Positions 23,101 to 35,329 of a DNA stretch of 64,000 bases are shown one piece after another (positions within the stretch are counted from its first letter, which is position 1; the number at the start of each line of letters is the position of its first letter). The notes beneath the pieces are model-generated. The model did not search any database and had not been told where the DNA came from. It was given only the letters and a program-made list of their open reading frames with translations. The position numbers and the translations under genes are program-made. This DNA is from Rhizoctonia solani (Eukaryota; Basidiomycota; Agaricomycetes; Cantharellales; Ceratobasidiaceae): contig NC_057375.1 in assembly GCF_016906535.1 (NCBI RefSeq), positions 496,001 through 560,000 on the forward strand, given 5' to 3'.

Positions 23101-23354
23101 GTGTGACTCACTGGAGCCTGTAGGGCTATGAATCCTGTTGTGAGCTTCGAATGCTAGATTCCTGCGACGGAATCTAATTTGGCTATCGACCGGGACAATT
23201 ACCCAATTACCATAAGCTTGCGGATCCCTAATCTCTCAGTCATAATGAGAAAAAGTGAACATCCAGTGTATCAGAAAGAAGCATACCAAACCTGATCAAA
23301 ACATTCATAGTACGATCGGGCGGTAATATCTTGGCCCCTCCTAATGATAGGCAT
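20193..23354 (-). CDS. AAA-family protein with DUF7025-like N-terminus and altered Walker motifs
   Basis: About 780 aa in a dozen or more short exons. Start MPIIRRGQDITARSYYECFDQ at 23,354. The N-terminal half has HTWIEIES, NPGIDARDIYLRLEAL, a Pro-rich linker, LWMLCVPGHLVETKDTATG and WDGKLFKREI, the pattern of the region preceding AAA domains in many fungal proteins. The AAA module follows: FDKLALDRLVLKTDQKKLLK, then P-loop LTMVLHGNPG, TLTAEAVSEHLK, SSGELGTEADELEKKLRSIF, Walker B region LLINEANLI, DILLETRNTFDIRRNSLV, sensor ILILSTDRVHTFDKAFIPRI, and C-terminal EPLRMSHLSTVLKVAEQF. After GNPG I find no splice giving the usual GVGKT, and Walker B has Asn for Asp (INEAN). The rest is well conserved, so this looks like a pseudo-ATPase or a recently damaged gene. 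Usual family members are annotated as ATPases of unknown role. Confidence 0.8.
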
Positions 23355-24326
23355 GGTAGTAGAGACTAAGAGGACTAAGGAGTATAAGTAATAGGTCTAC
23401 CACGAGTTGAACAAAGTTATTATATACAGGGAACCCGGGTATGATGCCCATCCGATGTATGCCTGACTCACATAAGCGCTCGATGCGAATTGTCCAATAG
23501 TATTCTAGGAACTTTGACACCTTGAACCTAGCCTCGTTGAAACCCAGCTAATTCTTGGAGCGCACCATGAGCACATGGTGTTACCCCACTAAAGAAGTGC
23601 CACTTGTTGGTCCGTTTCAATATATGGTTAAAGGCTTGACGCCCAACGATTAGAGCAATCCTCATTTCAAATTAGGAATCAACCAACGGCGCCAGTAGAA
23701 GCCATCTGTGTGATTCAAATCTAACGGCTTGAGCCTTGATATCTATTCTCCCAATCAATCATGTTTTTTCTATTCTCTTTCATGTCATTTTGGTCGTATG
23801 TTGAACTAGACATATGCAAGAACGAAAGGCAAGCATATGTGTGGCTATGAAACGGTATAATTCCGGATCCAATATATTTAGTTCATTCCGTCTGAAGTTT
23901 GAAAACTAGATCGGTACAAACTCCAACTATCTGTCGCTCATATTTAATTAGCTTGAGTTTTCAAACGGCGGATGTCGATCAGGTTTGCGGATGTTGATAC
24001 CAAATCCCACGTGATGAAGGATATCCCATTCTCAACAACGAACCAAACAAGTTGTTCGTCGCTCTGGGTACTTATCTTTATCTAGATAAAACTCTCAGCG
24101 TATCGCTACTGCACCCACCGCCAACGCTCACTACCCAGGCAAGTATAAAGTTAGCTGACAATATGCGACCTTTCCAGCCAAAAGGGCTTCTCGGGTGCGG
24201 CACGTCACGAGAGATGGCTTGATAACCGGCATTCTTGATCGATCTCCTCCAGTCCCAAGGAGTCCCGTCACACTTTGTGTCGAGGATTGATTCACCACGT
24301 CTGTCGAGGATAAGCATAGGCGGAAA
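23355..24326. other. Divergent intergenic region between the AAA gene and the aldo/keto reductase gene
   Basis: Shared 5' region of two genes transcribed apart. No coding sequence supported. A minus-strand frame at 24,078-24,362 overlaps the start of the reductase gene and shows no family motif. Confidence 0.5.
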
Positions 24327-25774
24327 ATGACATATGGTGAGTGTGACACCATACTCTGACATTGCTGGCCATTAATCGGATTCTTGTATCAGTCCGTCTG
24401 GGCAACTCGGGCCTCAAGGTCTCACGACTGATTCTTGGTCTGATGAGCTATGGGCAAAAGGAATGGGGCAAATGGGTCTTGGGCGAGGAGGAAGGCATCA
24501 AACATATCAAGGCTGCGTCCGTAAGCATTCCATGACGTTGTTACTTCCAGTGCTCAACTGGGGTCTCCAGATACGATGCTGGAATCCAAACGTTTGACAC
24601 AGCCGATGTCTACTCCAACGGAGAGTCAGAGCGTATTCTAGGCAAGGCAATCAAGCAGCTCAATCTACCCCGAGATGAAATCGTGGTCATGACCAAGGTA
24701 TACCGGTTTCTTTCATTATTCATTCGAGCTAATCTGATATACACAGGTATTCAACATTGTTCGCCGAGAACCAGGACCATTCCTGCCCACTGTCAGAGGT
24801 GACAGTCCTCAGGCCGATGCGTTGGGATACACAAACCAGTACGGACTCAGTCGCAAGGCACACTCATCCATTGCTTCTTGTCTCTCCATCGCTAACCAAG
24901 TGAAATAGCACATATTCGACTCTGTTAAAAATTCCCTCGCCCGACTGCAACTTACCTATGTTGACGTTCTTCAGTGCCACCGATTCGACTATCAGACACC
25001 CATAGCCGAGACAATGCAGGCCCTCCATGACGTCGTCAAAGCCGGTTATGCGCGGTACATTGGCATGTCCAGTTGCCACGCTTACCAGTTCCATGCAATG
25101 CAGAATTACGCAATTAATAACGGGCTCACTCCATTTATTGCAATGCAGAATCAGTATAATCTAGTTTATAGAGAGGAGGAGAGGGAGATGATCCCTACGC
25201 TCAAAGTATACCAGGTTTAAATCACATGGCGTGGGGGTGCTGATGGGCGTGTAGATGTTTGGAGTTGGGATGATCCCTTGGTCACCGCTTTCGCAGGGAA
25301 TTTTGAGTCGACCGTATGAGGAGACGACGCTTCGCGCTCAGACTAGCCAGTATGTATCTTTACTTCTATACGAGGTGCTCATTAGTTACTGTCCCACAGC
25401 TCTGCACAATTATGGAAGAAAACGAAAGAAGACAACAAAGAAATCATCCTTCGGTGAATAACACAGAACACCCAAAGACACGATCTAATCCTCATGAAAT
25501 AAGGGTTGAGAAGATAGCAAAGGCCCGAGATATCAGCATGGCCCAGGTTGCAGTAGCTTGGTGCCTCTCCAAGGACGTGGTTACTGCACCCATAGTTGGT
25601 ACCACAAGCCTGGCGAATCTCCAGGATCTTATTGGTTAGTTGTGCCCAATTTTTACGAAATGTGCTGACATGAGACATGTACCGTTAGGAGGACTTGATG
25701 TGACGCTCACCGAAGATGAAATCAAGCAATTAGAAGAGCCCTATGTCTATCAGGCCATTCAAGCGTTCTATTGA
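24327..25774 (+). CDS. Aldo/keto reductase
   Basis: NADPH-dependent oxidoreductase of the (beta/alpha)8 barrel AKR superfamily, about 340 aa. It starts with a 10-nt exon (ATG ACA TAT G, 24,327-24,336) spliced to 24,393, giving MTYVRLGNSGLKVSRLILG, the classic N-terminus; without this mini-exon no good start exists. Catalytic tetrad visible: Asp in FDTADVYSNGESE, Tyr in the same motif, Lys in VVMTK, His in LQCHRFD. Further hallmarks are YIGMSSCHAYQ, NQYNLVYREEEREM, IPWSPLSQGIL, and the cofactor segment VGTTSLANLQDLI. An internal 52-nt intron joins EIIL-RVEKIAKARDIS. It ends EEPYVYQAIQAFY, TGA at 25,772. It resembles fungal reductases annotated as versiconal hemiacetal reductase-like; the true substrate is unknown. 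Confidence 0.88.
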
Positions 25775-26415
25775 AGCATGTATTATGATTTTTATGGCAT
25801 GTCAATCACAGGGCGTGACCCAATTGGCTGGTATTTGCTATTGATTCAATCAGTGTGTATGCACCCTCGCGTCCTCCAATTTGAAGTCGTATCCGAATCA
25901 TTTGTTGTAAGTGCTGCTGATCACGCGGCCCGTGATATACTTTAATCTCAGGGATCACTGCGGCCACAGCATTCTAGATTCCTCCCTTAGCTCGCTATAT
26001 TGAACGATGATCTCGTTCAGGACATAACCTCGGCCTCGGTGAGCATCTGGCTGACTGCCGATCAATCACGTGATCGTTTCTTTACATTTCACCGCCCTCG
26101 GAGATTCTCCGCGCACACTGCTTTGCGGCTCAAACCGAGGGCAGTGTCAATCAAGTTTATTTCGTGCATTTCTTGGCAACTGCGCTCTACTATCAATTTG
26201 ACCGATTTTCCCGCTTTGGATACAACCGTCGACGTTGCGATGAGAGAATGGTGAGCATTGGGTATCTCTCATCCCCGACCCCCGATCTCGACTGTGCTGT
26301 ATGCTGTCCACGTTTGGGAGGTTTGAACTTTATATAGTATGATCTCAAAGTAAAACTGGAGACTCAGCTCAAAACTTATCTTTTCTCCTTGTTCCAACTG
26401 CCTAAAGAAAATAGC
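25775..26415. other. Promoter region of the first RTA1-like gene
   Basis: No gene. AATCACGTGATC near 26,064 is an E-box palindrome. About 26,125-26,185 (GGGCAGTGT, AAGTTTAT, TTCTTGGCA, CTGCGC) aligns with about 33,089-33,135 upstream of the second RTA1-like gene, so the duplication that made the pair carried its promoter. Confidence 0.55.
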
Positions 26416-27736
26416 ATGTCAACTTCGTTGGGAGTCATCCTAGGCAAGACAATACCGTACTTGTTTCAAGCAAAATTGATAATCATTTGCTTATAGCTGC
26501 CGCCAATGCGACCTCCAGCCAACGCCCCAACCCTGCAGAACATTTGCCGTTCAACTATGTGCCCACTGGATGGGTCGGCATTCTGTTCCTGGTTCTCTTT
26601 GCTTTGACCACCAGTGCGTCTCCTTATCCGAAAGATGGTAAATGGCTAATATCCTTTTCAGCTGGTCATCTGTTTCAAGCTGTTACTCTCAAGACGACAT
26701 ACATGATACCAACGCTTGTATTATGCGGCGTCGGCGAGTTGTTGGGCTGGGCCGGACGTTATTGGGGACATGTGAACCCGCATAACGGCGACGCATTTAT
26801 GATGCAGTGAGTAGTCTGTTATAGATTGGCCACAACTCTGCTGATTCAATGGCCGACAGAATTACCACTACTATTATTGCGCCTTCGTTCATGACCGCAG
26901 CCATGTTCTTGATTCTGCCGAAAATTATCAATGAGCTGGGTACGATGTATAGCCGAATGCCTCCACGCCTTTGTAAGTTTGTTTTTTTTATCGACTATGG
27001 CTTCGTTTCTAATGCCCTGGAAATAGATTCCATCATCTTCATTACCGCCGACGTGACCGCACTGATTATTCAAGCTGCTGGTGGGGCCATGGCCTCCATT
27101 GCACGTACTCCGGAAGGCTCAGAGAGAGGAGGAAAAATTATGCTTGGCGGCATCGTCATCCAGCTCAGTAAGTTAATTTCTTTTCTTCCTTTTCTTCCGT
27201 ATGCTAAGAGCTCGCACTCTAGTCGCTGTGATTCTCTATACCATTCTTGGTCTTGAATTCGTTATCCGTTTCAGCTATGACCGACCCGCTCATCCCAAGA
27301 TTATAAGTGATCTACGCAAGAACTCCGGATGGGTCGGTGTGCCCCGGGGTATCGTAAAAATGCTCACCGGTCTTGCGATTGCGACGGTGTTCATTATCAT
27401 TCGGAGCATCTATCGTACTATCGAACTCACCGATGGATGGTGAGTCCTGTCTAGTTGCTCAAGACGCATATATACTAATTTTATTTTTAATTTTCCCAGG
27501 AACGGGACGATCATCTCCACCGAGAGTTATTTCAACTGGTTTGATGGAGCACCGATTTTTGTGGCCATGTTTGTGAGTGTGCGTTCTTTTGACCCCGTTA
27601 GTGGTCCTCACCGAGTACGTTCCAGACATTCAACGTTTTTCACCCTGGAAATTTGCTGCGAAACTTGGAGAGCAGCAATCGATTGCCAATTTCTGCATAC
27701 TCGTCCAGCGATCGAGTCGAGATGACTCGGGTGTGA
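26416..27736 (+). CDS. RTA1-like seven-transmembrane protein (copy 1)
   Basis: About 315 aa, start MSTSLGVIL at 26,416, stop TGA at 27,734. RTA1 family (fungal 7-TM membrane proteins including lipid-translocating exporter and aminocholesterol-resistance proteins). Membrane segments are visible in order: WVGILFLVLFALTT; YMIPTLVLCGVGELLGWAGR; APSFMTAAMFLILPKII; IIFITADVTALIIQAAGGAM; VILYTILGLEFVIRF; IVKMLTGLAIATVFIIIRSI; and a last one around GAPIFVAMFTFNVFHPG. Family signatures RYWGH, PKIINELG, FITADV, QAAGGAMA and RSIYRTIEL are present. Seven or eight short introns. The first intron uses a GC donor (CTAG/GCAAGA), while the paralog at 33,399 uses GT at the same place. Likely in the plasma membrane or endomembranes; ligand unknown. 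Confidence 0.88.
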
Positions 27737-29181
27737 AGAGTTTCGACTGTTAGTTCGCCCATGGGTGTACGCAAATAGACATGTGCGATTCTTTTTCTTT
27801 TCTTTTTAGAATGGACTTTGTGGGCGTGATTGGTGCACCGTATGTAATAGAATTAGGTTGATGTGCTCAGGACAGTCAAGGATTTATAGCACTAAAATCA
27901 TAAAGTTAGATTACTTGCTATTAAGCGTTTGTATGCTTCTGCTGACTTACCTGTAAAATGATAGGCAATCCTACATGATTGACACTCACATAGGGTTCTA
28001 TTATTGGTATAAACAGGAAATCTCAGTGTTGCCCAGTACAATGTGTTGTTCGGGTCGCCCGAGACTGCGACCGCCCGAGCCAAAGCCTGGAGGGAGGAGG
28101 TACAGAGCCAAAAGGTAATTGGCAAAATCCCTGAGCTACCTTGGGTTGACGAAGTATGCATTAGAAAGTGTGAGGTAGGATAAGAGGCGGTAGATATGGA
28201 CTGTGACTGTGACCGTGACTCCTGCCCTCGGTCGAGTATCGCCTGTGACGCCTTCGTAGGCCGTATTCCACGCCACTACTGGTTGGTCAGACACCTAATC
28301 GTTGAATAACTAAGATATACCATCCCACCCTTTATCTTTCATCATATGTAGACTTCTTGTCCCTTGAACCGTTAGACACTCAATGATGCGAAATCAATGT
28401 CAATCATACAACATCCTAGAATACTAAATTTTTGTTCTGAAAAAATTAGTGAATAAGTTGGAACTCAGGCACGACCCCTGCATCAGGTTGCTATGAGTAT
28501 GTTCTTCGCATATACACGTCCAGTAATACCCTGTTCTAGAACTGGTCAAAAATCTTGGCGCTTGTTTCACCCTTAGGGTTAACCCTGGAGGTGGACCACT
28601 GCTGTTTTATGTTTGGCTCTGCTACGAGCGGCTATCGACTGTTGATTAACTCTGCTAATTTACATGCTTCTTGAGATATGGGGCCGGGGGCCGCGGGATT
28701 CCGAACGCAGACAAGAAACGGGTAGTGGCTATTAGCCACACCCGTCCACGTGACATAAACTTGTTGTCACAATCAACTATGCTTAAGGATAGCGTGGCAC
28801 TGGCAATAGGCTACTCTTCCAAGCTTCAAAAATCTGGGCTCAACCCCTCCCAAAACTTGTCGTAAGCTTGGCATCCCTTCGATCAACCCTGAAGTTCCCC
28901 CGAGCACGCCGCCTGATCGTCCTTATTTGTCCAATCTTACTCCCTTACTGATATCCAGCGCCAGTGGTCTAAGATTTACCCAGACGCATTTATATAAATG
29001 TTCGTCGCGATAACTTTCGAACTACTTGCACGGCAGCATATACCACTTTCCAGCTTTGTTTCTTCCCGTTACTGCAGGCATCTCTGACTTTGATCAATCA
29101 CCACCAGCGACAGTGGACTCAGCTAACTTAGTTCAAGCTAAGCTACATTAGTTGGTGCTTATTGAAAGGCATATTAGAGAA
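27737..29181. other. Intergenic with short repeats
   Basis: No gene supported. About 28,199-28,250 (GACTGTGACTGTGACCGTGAC, then CTGCCCTCGGTCGAGTATCGC) matches about 32,520-32,570 (CCGCCCTCGGTCAAGTATCGC), so a short repeat lies downstream of the first RTA1-like gene and upstream of the second. The minus-strand frame 27,898-28,161 has no motif. Confidence 0.45.
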
Positions 29182-31639
29182 ATGCCGCGCTTGCCTATAG
29201 TCTGGGGAGCAGGACTCTCCATCGCCCTTGGATCCCTCCAGACCACGGTACTTCCCCCAGCATTTATCGTAGCGGCTCCTTCAGTCATAGATTATATGCT
29301 ACCTCACGAATTGGCGTCTAGGCGACTGAAGTTGGTTGTAGAGCTTTCATTTGTCATTCGCATAGTTTTGGCATTGGCGATATTTGTCATCTTGCGAATA
29401 CTTATAGGAGAGTATCAGCGCAATAATGATAGGAGCAGATTTGGTCCAAATGTGATGGAAGTACCTCGGGTCAATTTTAGGTGGCCGTTTAATTTGGATT
29501 TCATTCGTTTTGATATGAAAGTGATGAAGACAGGTATGTGTTCCAGTCATTGAAGCTAGTATCGGCCTCACGATCCAACCTATAACCTCCCAGGCTACTG
29601 CGGAGCCACTTGGGAAATCCTGGTTGCCCAGTACGGGAATATTTTCAACTTGAGGCTACTCAAACAAGATTTTGTAAGTAAATCCACATCTTGCCCAACC
29701 TTTGTTAACCAAGTTTCTTAGATTCTTACCGTTGAACCTGAAGTTGTTAAACATGTGCTTAGTACCGACTTTCATAACTACGTCAAGGGTAATTGAGCTA
29801 AGGCCTTCATAAAAGGTACATGTATTGACAGTAGCTAGGGAACGATATTCAAGGAATGATGTTCAGTGTTCTCGGCGGGGGGATATTCAACAGCGACGGT
29901 AATTTTTCGATTTTAGTTCAAGTTTTCCAGGAGAGGTCTAATCCATTTCATTTATACAGGTGAAGCTTGGAGGATCCACCGAAGCATGAGCCGACCTTAT
30001 TTCACTCGGATCCGGGTCACTCACTTTGATAACTTTGTCCGTCACACCGACATAGCAATATCTAAGCTACTCTCCCGGATGGCCGAGCCTAATCGACCTG
30101 CAGTCGATTTCCAAGATCTCGCATGCAGATTTACACTGGACTCGGGAACGGAGTTCTTATTTGGTGAAGACGTAGGCTCCTTGGATGCACCGCTGTTGTA
30201 TCCGCGCGAAGAACCAAAGGATGACAGCACTTCATTCGGAGCAGCTTTTGCACGGGTTCAAAATCATGTTACACATCGAATTGGGCTACCAGTGCTTTGG
30301 CCTTGGATGGAATTATTTTACGACCGCACCGCGGAGGATATGAAGATAATCAATGCTTATGTGGCCCCGATACTGGGGAAACGTGAGAAAAGCAATACTA
30401 TCTTGGGGACTGGACTTAAGCCGTCAAATAAGGATGGACAGGCTTCCACAGATACTCTTTTACGCCATCTATTCCAATTTACCGGCGGTGAGAATATTTC
30501 TTTTGAAATGGATACATACTAATTCAGAATGCAGATGAGACCGTGATTAGGGATGAGATCATCAATATCCTGGTCGCCGCTCGAGATACCGTAAGTAGAA
30601 GTAGAATCCGATTAGGCACAGTGGCACTCATTTTAGTCGCAATTGGTTTGGTAGACAGCTGCGGCTCTGACTTTTGCTGTATATATGCTATCCCAGAACC
30701 CAGAGGTTATGAATAGACTCAGAGATGAGATCATTAGTCACCTTGGGGCCTCAAGTTACCCTACCCCGGAAGACCTAAAAGAAATGAAGTATTTAAGGGC
30801 CTTTCTCAACGAAACACTTAGGTAATTTGCCATATTTTTTTAACTGGCACCCCATTGACTCCTATCGTAGGTTATTCCCGCCTGTTCCAAGCAATACACG
30901 AGTGGCAACTAGGTCAACAGTTCTGAAGCTCAAGGGGGGAAACTATTTCATTCCTGCTGGAACCCGGTGAGGTTGAATTACATTCAAGCTATGATTCTTG
31001 CCACTTATTGCCATGCAATTCAGCATTATTTGGTCTACCTTACTTATGCACCGGCGTAAAGATCTATGGGGCGTAAGTTCAGTTCAAAACTATAGCTTTA
31101 TCAGGTTTAATGTTACAACTATGGCTACAGCCTGACGCGGATAAATTCGACCCCGACAGGTGGCTCGACGACAGATTCAAAGCATACGTAATGCAAAATC
31201 CGTTTATATTTTTACCATTCAATGCCGGGCCACGAGTCGTAAGACTATCTAAGTACATAGTGGTATATCCTTTAGGCTAACTTTTCGATACTTGCTAAGT
31301 GTCTTGGCCAGCAGTTCGCGTATAAGTAGGCAATCACCCTTCACCCCTTCAGTGCAGTTCTTTAACCGAGCTTTAGCGAGGTATCCTTTTTCCTTTGCCG
31401 TCTACTTCAGAGGGTTGAATCAATTGAGCTCGCCCCTGATGCCCAACCCCAAGAAAGCTTACCTCCACTTGAGTGGAAGAACGGAGCTGGTCGCCGATCT
31501 TTCGAGAAGGTTTGGCCGAAGCAACATCTTACAATGTACTGTGATGTAAGTCTTGACCGTACAGCTTTAAGCCAATTACTGACGTTGGCAATTTCAGGGA
31601 GGGCTCTGGTTAAGGATGAAAGAGGTAGATATTGCGTGA
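29182..31639 (+). CDS. Cytochrome P450, CYP63/CYP52-like
   Basis: Membrane-bound monooxygenase, about 590 aa, roughly a dozen exons. Start [11 protein letters not shown] (29,182). Two hydrophobic N-terminal segments anchor it in the ER, a feature of CYP63-type enzymes. Visible marks: I-helix [19 protein letters not shown] with the acid-Thr pair; K-helix ETLR in [30 protein letters not shown]; and the heme loop [19 protein letters not shown], which is split by an intron just before the Cys, with another intron in the Asn codon. The C-terminal IELAPDAQP and the ending [13 protein letters not shown] match relatives. CYP63/CYP52-clan enzymes hydroxylate alkanes, fatty acids and aromatic compounds; substrate here unknown. 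All splices keep frame, so the gene appears intact. Close paralogs lie at 59,487-61,885 and 62,893-64,000. Confidence 0.88.
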
Positions 31640-33398
31640 TGGGGGCTGTGTATTTTGTCGATATTGGGGAAACACTCTCTATTGGGAGCCTGTATTTATT
31701 CATATTACTATTAATGTAGCTCTTAATTGATATGCATCTGTGGGACTTGTGCACACGGAGGTGTATATATCACTGGAGGTCCTATCATAACTTCTCACTA
31801 ACAACACCATTCCCGAAACCCAACCGTTCTTATTGAAATCCCGGCAGCCTTCCTCAAACCTGTTTCCTCCCAGATAACCAAAGATGAGGGAACGGTGTAG
31901 AATTACGAAGCATTTTGAATAATAAACTCATTGAGGCCAAGTTGACGATATGTTAACACTGACTCGCCAGCTCCCTAGAAACCTTGTGGGTAACGTCCTC
32001 AGTGCTTTTATTGCAACTACCTTCAACTTGTGTCCGCTTTTAAAAAAATCGTCAACGTCATACAGATTGGTTTAATCCTCCCAGAAACATTTTACTCATA
32101 GTCACACTTCTTGAGTAGGCGACCACAATATTATAGGTCAAATAAGCATAACACAAGCGTACAATACAAATGAGATACATGTACTTAACCTATGCTTTGG
32201 TCGCTATATGTGATGCGTGGGTTCTGTACGCGATACAAGAGGGGTGCCCGTGGCCGCCCGCAGGCGGCCTAGGGGCGTTGGCCGGCCCACCCAAGACTGC
32301 GGTCGTCCGGATAGAGGGCTTGGGGTGGCAGAGAACCGCACATGGATGGATATATTTGGAATGAACGTATAAGACGAGTAATGAATTAATTTAATTTAAT
32401 TTTAATACACAGCAGGAATTGAGGGATGGTGTGTAGGTATTGAAAAACGCGAGGATAGGCTGAGTCCTCACGCCAGTACACCATTCCCAGATCGCAGCAT
32501 GGAGTGGTGTCTGGCCGACCCACGTAACCGCGACCCCCGCCCTCGGTCAAGTATCGCATGTGATGTCTCCGCGCGCTGTGGCTCACATGTCCACAATCAA
32601 TCGCAGCTTGCTCTCGATCACAATTACTCAACTACCTGGTCACAACCGACCCTAAGAATCAAAGAAGCTATTATGTAGTCATTAAACTTCCTGGCGACGG
32701 TTCCGCGTGTTGCCATCCAATTCAGGTCTTGGTATTCGCTACAAAACGTTCTCAGTCATATATGAAACCGATGCCCCGCATATCTTTCTGCTATGTTAAT
32801 ATCGCCATTCCTTCTCCTAGATCAATTAAAAACTCAGAAAACTCCCGAGTAAATTAAATAAATGGCTCACAATTAGAAACTTCTTCCTATCTCTACTTAT
32901 CACTAGCGGGATATCAATATTGCATGGGCTTCATTGACACGGACTTGGTCGGTAATGACCGGCTTGAACATCCCTAGTCGATAGACACCGACTCGGGCTC
33001 GGTGATAGCTGGCTGTGACTTGGCAACGACTTTGCTATCTTTTGATTGCCTTGAGGCCGAGCGCTCATCATCATCGAGGGAGAACTGCGGGCAGTGTTCC
33101 ACATCCAAGTTTATCATATTCTTGGCAGCTGCGCGTCATCAATTCCTGACTATGGTGAGGCACGAGCATCCCATACTATCTCACTTGGGATTAAGATCCA
33201 ACGCTCCAGTATAGATTGGCTATAGTTTGGTCTATCGAGGCCCGACCCCGACCCCGACCCCGACCCCGAGATGCTGTGCAACTTGCCCTTTCTCAAAAAT
33301 ATGGAGATCGTGTTCGTAAGTATAAAACAAGAAGGAAAGTCGAGGTGATAAGCTCACTCTTCTTGCCTTCGTTTGCATTTCTCCGAGTACTAGTAATC
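31640..33398. other. Intergenic, with hexamer microsatellite and RTA1 promoter
   Basis: No gene supported. GC-rich 32,240-32,340 and 32,515-32,600 hold short repeats shared with 28,000-28,260. A (CCCGAC)n tract sits at about 33,239-33,270, some 130 nt upstream of the second RTA1-like gene. Region 33,060-33,140 is similar to the promoter of the first RTA1-like gene. Confidence 0.5.
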
Positions 33399-34723
33399 AT
33401 GCCAGCTGCACTTGGAATCGTACTAGGTCAGTAAGCTCATGGCATGTCCACATTGAAGGCTCCTGACAGCGACCCATGTGTAGCGGCAGCCAATGCGACC
33501 ACCAATGAACAGCTTAGTGACGGAAACGACTTACCCTTCAATTATGTCCCAACTGGATGGATTGGTATATTGTTCATAGTCCTTTTTGGCGTAACTACTG
33601 GTGCGTATATCCTTTTGTAATCAATGACACTTATAGAACATTTCCTATCGACAGCCGGCCATCTGCTCCAGGCGCTTGTTTTTCGAACAACATACATGAT
33701 ACCTACACTTGTGCTATGTGGGATTGGCGAGCTACTCGGCTGGGCTGGGAGATATTGGGGACATGTGAATCCTTATAATGAGGATGCATTCATGATGCAG
33801 TAAGTCGTAAATTTCCCCCCTTTGCAGGGCTGAAGCTTATTGATAATGAAACAGGATCACTACTACTATTATAGCGCCTTCATTTATGACGGCAGCTATG
33901 TTCCTTATTCTACCGAAAATCATTAATGAACTTGGAACGGGATATAGCCGTATGCCTCCTCGATTATGTGAGAATGTTTCCTCATTTATAGGCTAGTGTC
34001 TAAGTTTGCCTCGTTAGATTCTATTATTTTTATCACTGCCGACGTGACCGCCTTAGTGATTCAAGCCGTCGGAGGAGCAATGGCTTCCATTGCTAATACC
34101 CTTGATGGCGCTGAGAGGGGCGGACGAATCATGTTGGGTGGCATTGTCATTCAATTAGGTATGGTTGCGTTTTAAATCATCATTTAGCGGAACTAAATAT
34201 CTCACTCAAGTTGCGGTCGTTCTCTATACCCTTTTGGGCCTCGAATTCTCCGTCCGGTTTGGCCTTGACCGACCTGTCCGTGCAAGCCACGTGAGCGATC
34301 AACGCAAGCATGCTGGATGGATCCATGTCCCTCGAGGAATTGTATGGATGCTCGTCGGTCTGATCATCGCAACCATATTCATCATTATTCGGAGTATATA
34401 TCGTACTATTGAGCTTACCGATGGTTGGTGAGTTCTTTTTTATCCTTAGGCTACATACATGTTCACCCGTGGGTACTGCATCAGGAACGGAGGAATCATC
34501 TCGACCGAGAAGTGGTTCAATTGGTTCGATGGTGCTCCAATCGTGGTAGCCATGTTTGTGAGTACACATTAACTTAAATTTGCAATGCCGCAACTTAATT
34601 ACTGTGTTTCAGACGTTCAATGTATTCCATCCCGGGTACTTCTTGCGCAACCTGGAGAGCGATAACCGGCTGCCCACTTCTAAGAATCCATCGACCGAAG
34701 GAGTCGAGATGGGGAAGCCGTAA
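33399..34723 (+). CDS. RTA1-like seven-transmembrane protein (copy 2)
   Basis: About 320 aa, start MPAALGIVL at 33,399, stop TAA at 34,721. Close paralog of 26,416-27,736, with exon borders at the same codons. Membrane segments and family motifs are the same: LPFNYVPTGWIGILF, GELLGWAGRYWGH, APSFMTAAMFLILPKIINELG, FITADVTALVIQAVGGAMAS, GGIVIQL, LYTLLGLEFSVRFGLDRP, GIVWMLVGLIIATIFIIIRS, RTIELTDGW and FNVFHPGYFLRNLE. The first intron has a normal GT donor. The tail (NPSTEGVEMGKP) differs from copy 1. The gene is intact by eye. Together with the P450 between the two copies it may act in handling lipids or toxic compounds (inference). Confidence 0.88.
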
Positions 34724-35329
34724 ATTCGCTCGTTCATCGTTTTTTTAAAGCTAAGACTTATTATATATGCTTTGTATTACAATGGGACAAATAATCTTCT
34801 GACATGCTGGTAGGAAGAAATATGTACCTGGTTTACTTCGTGTGCACTATGATATATTTTTCAATCGAATGTCTTTAATCGTTTAGGAATTGTATGCTGA
34901 TAATGCATATGTTGTACTGTGGTTGGTCAATGCACCCTGAATGATTTGGGTGGCAATATGAATTGAATATCGGCGGATAGTCAGCCTCATGGATCAGACT
35001 TGATGAACCCTGTTTACAAACCCCCTATTATCATTACTACCGGCATTCCAAGTAAGATGGATACCTGATGGGCCAAATTTCGGGTGGCTGCGAGAGAAAT
35101 TAGTACTGGGGGGTTTTTTTTTTACCATACCACCTTGCCAATCATAATTTAATGAGCTCATGGACATCAACCCGCCTTTTGAACTGTATTATGGCAACAC
35201 CACAATATAGCTCATAGGATCCTGGGACACATCACAGGCGAGAGTCCGGTTCTGTACTCAAGCAAATATAAGATTTCTCATCGAAACTTTACATAGTATG
35301 CTACGACTAAACTATCGAACTACCAGAAT
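34724..35329. other. Intergenic between convergent genes
   Basis: Shared 3' region of the second RTA1-like gene and the GTPase gene. A T9 run near 35,114; nothing else recognised. Confidence 0.5.

Noticed and set aside
33239..33270. CCCGAC repeats as a CRISPR-like array
   Set aside because: It is a simple hexamer microsatellite without spacers.
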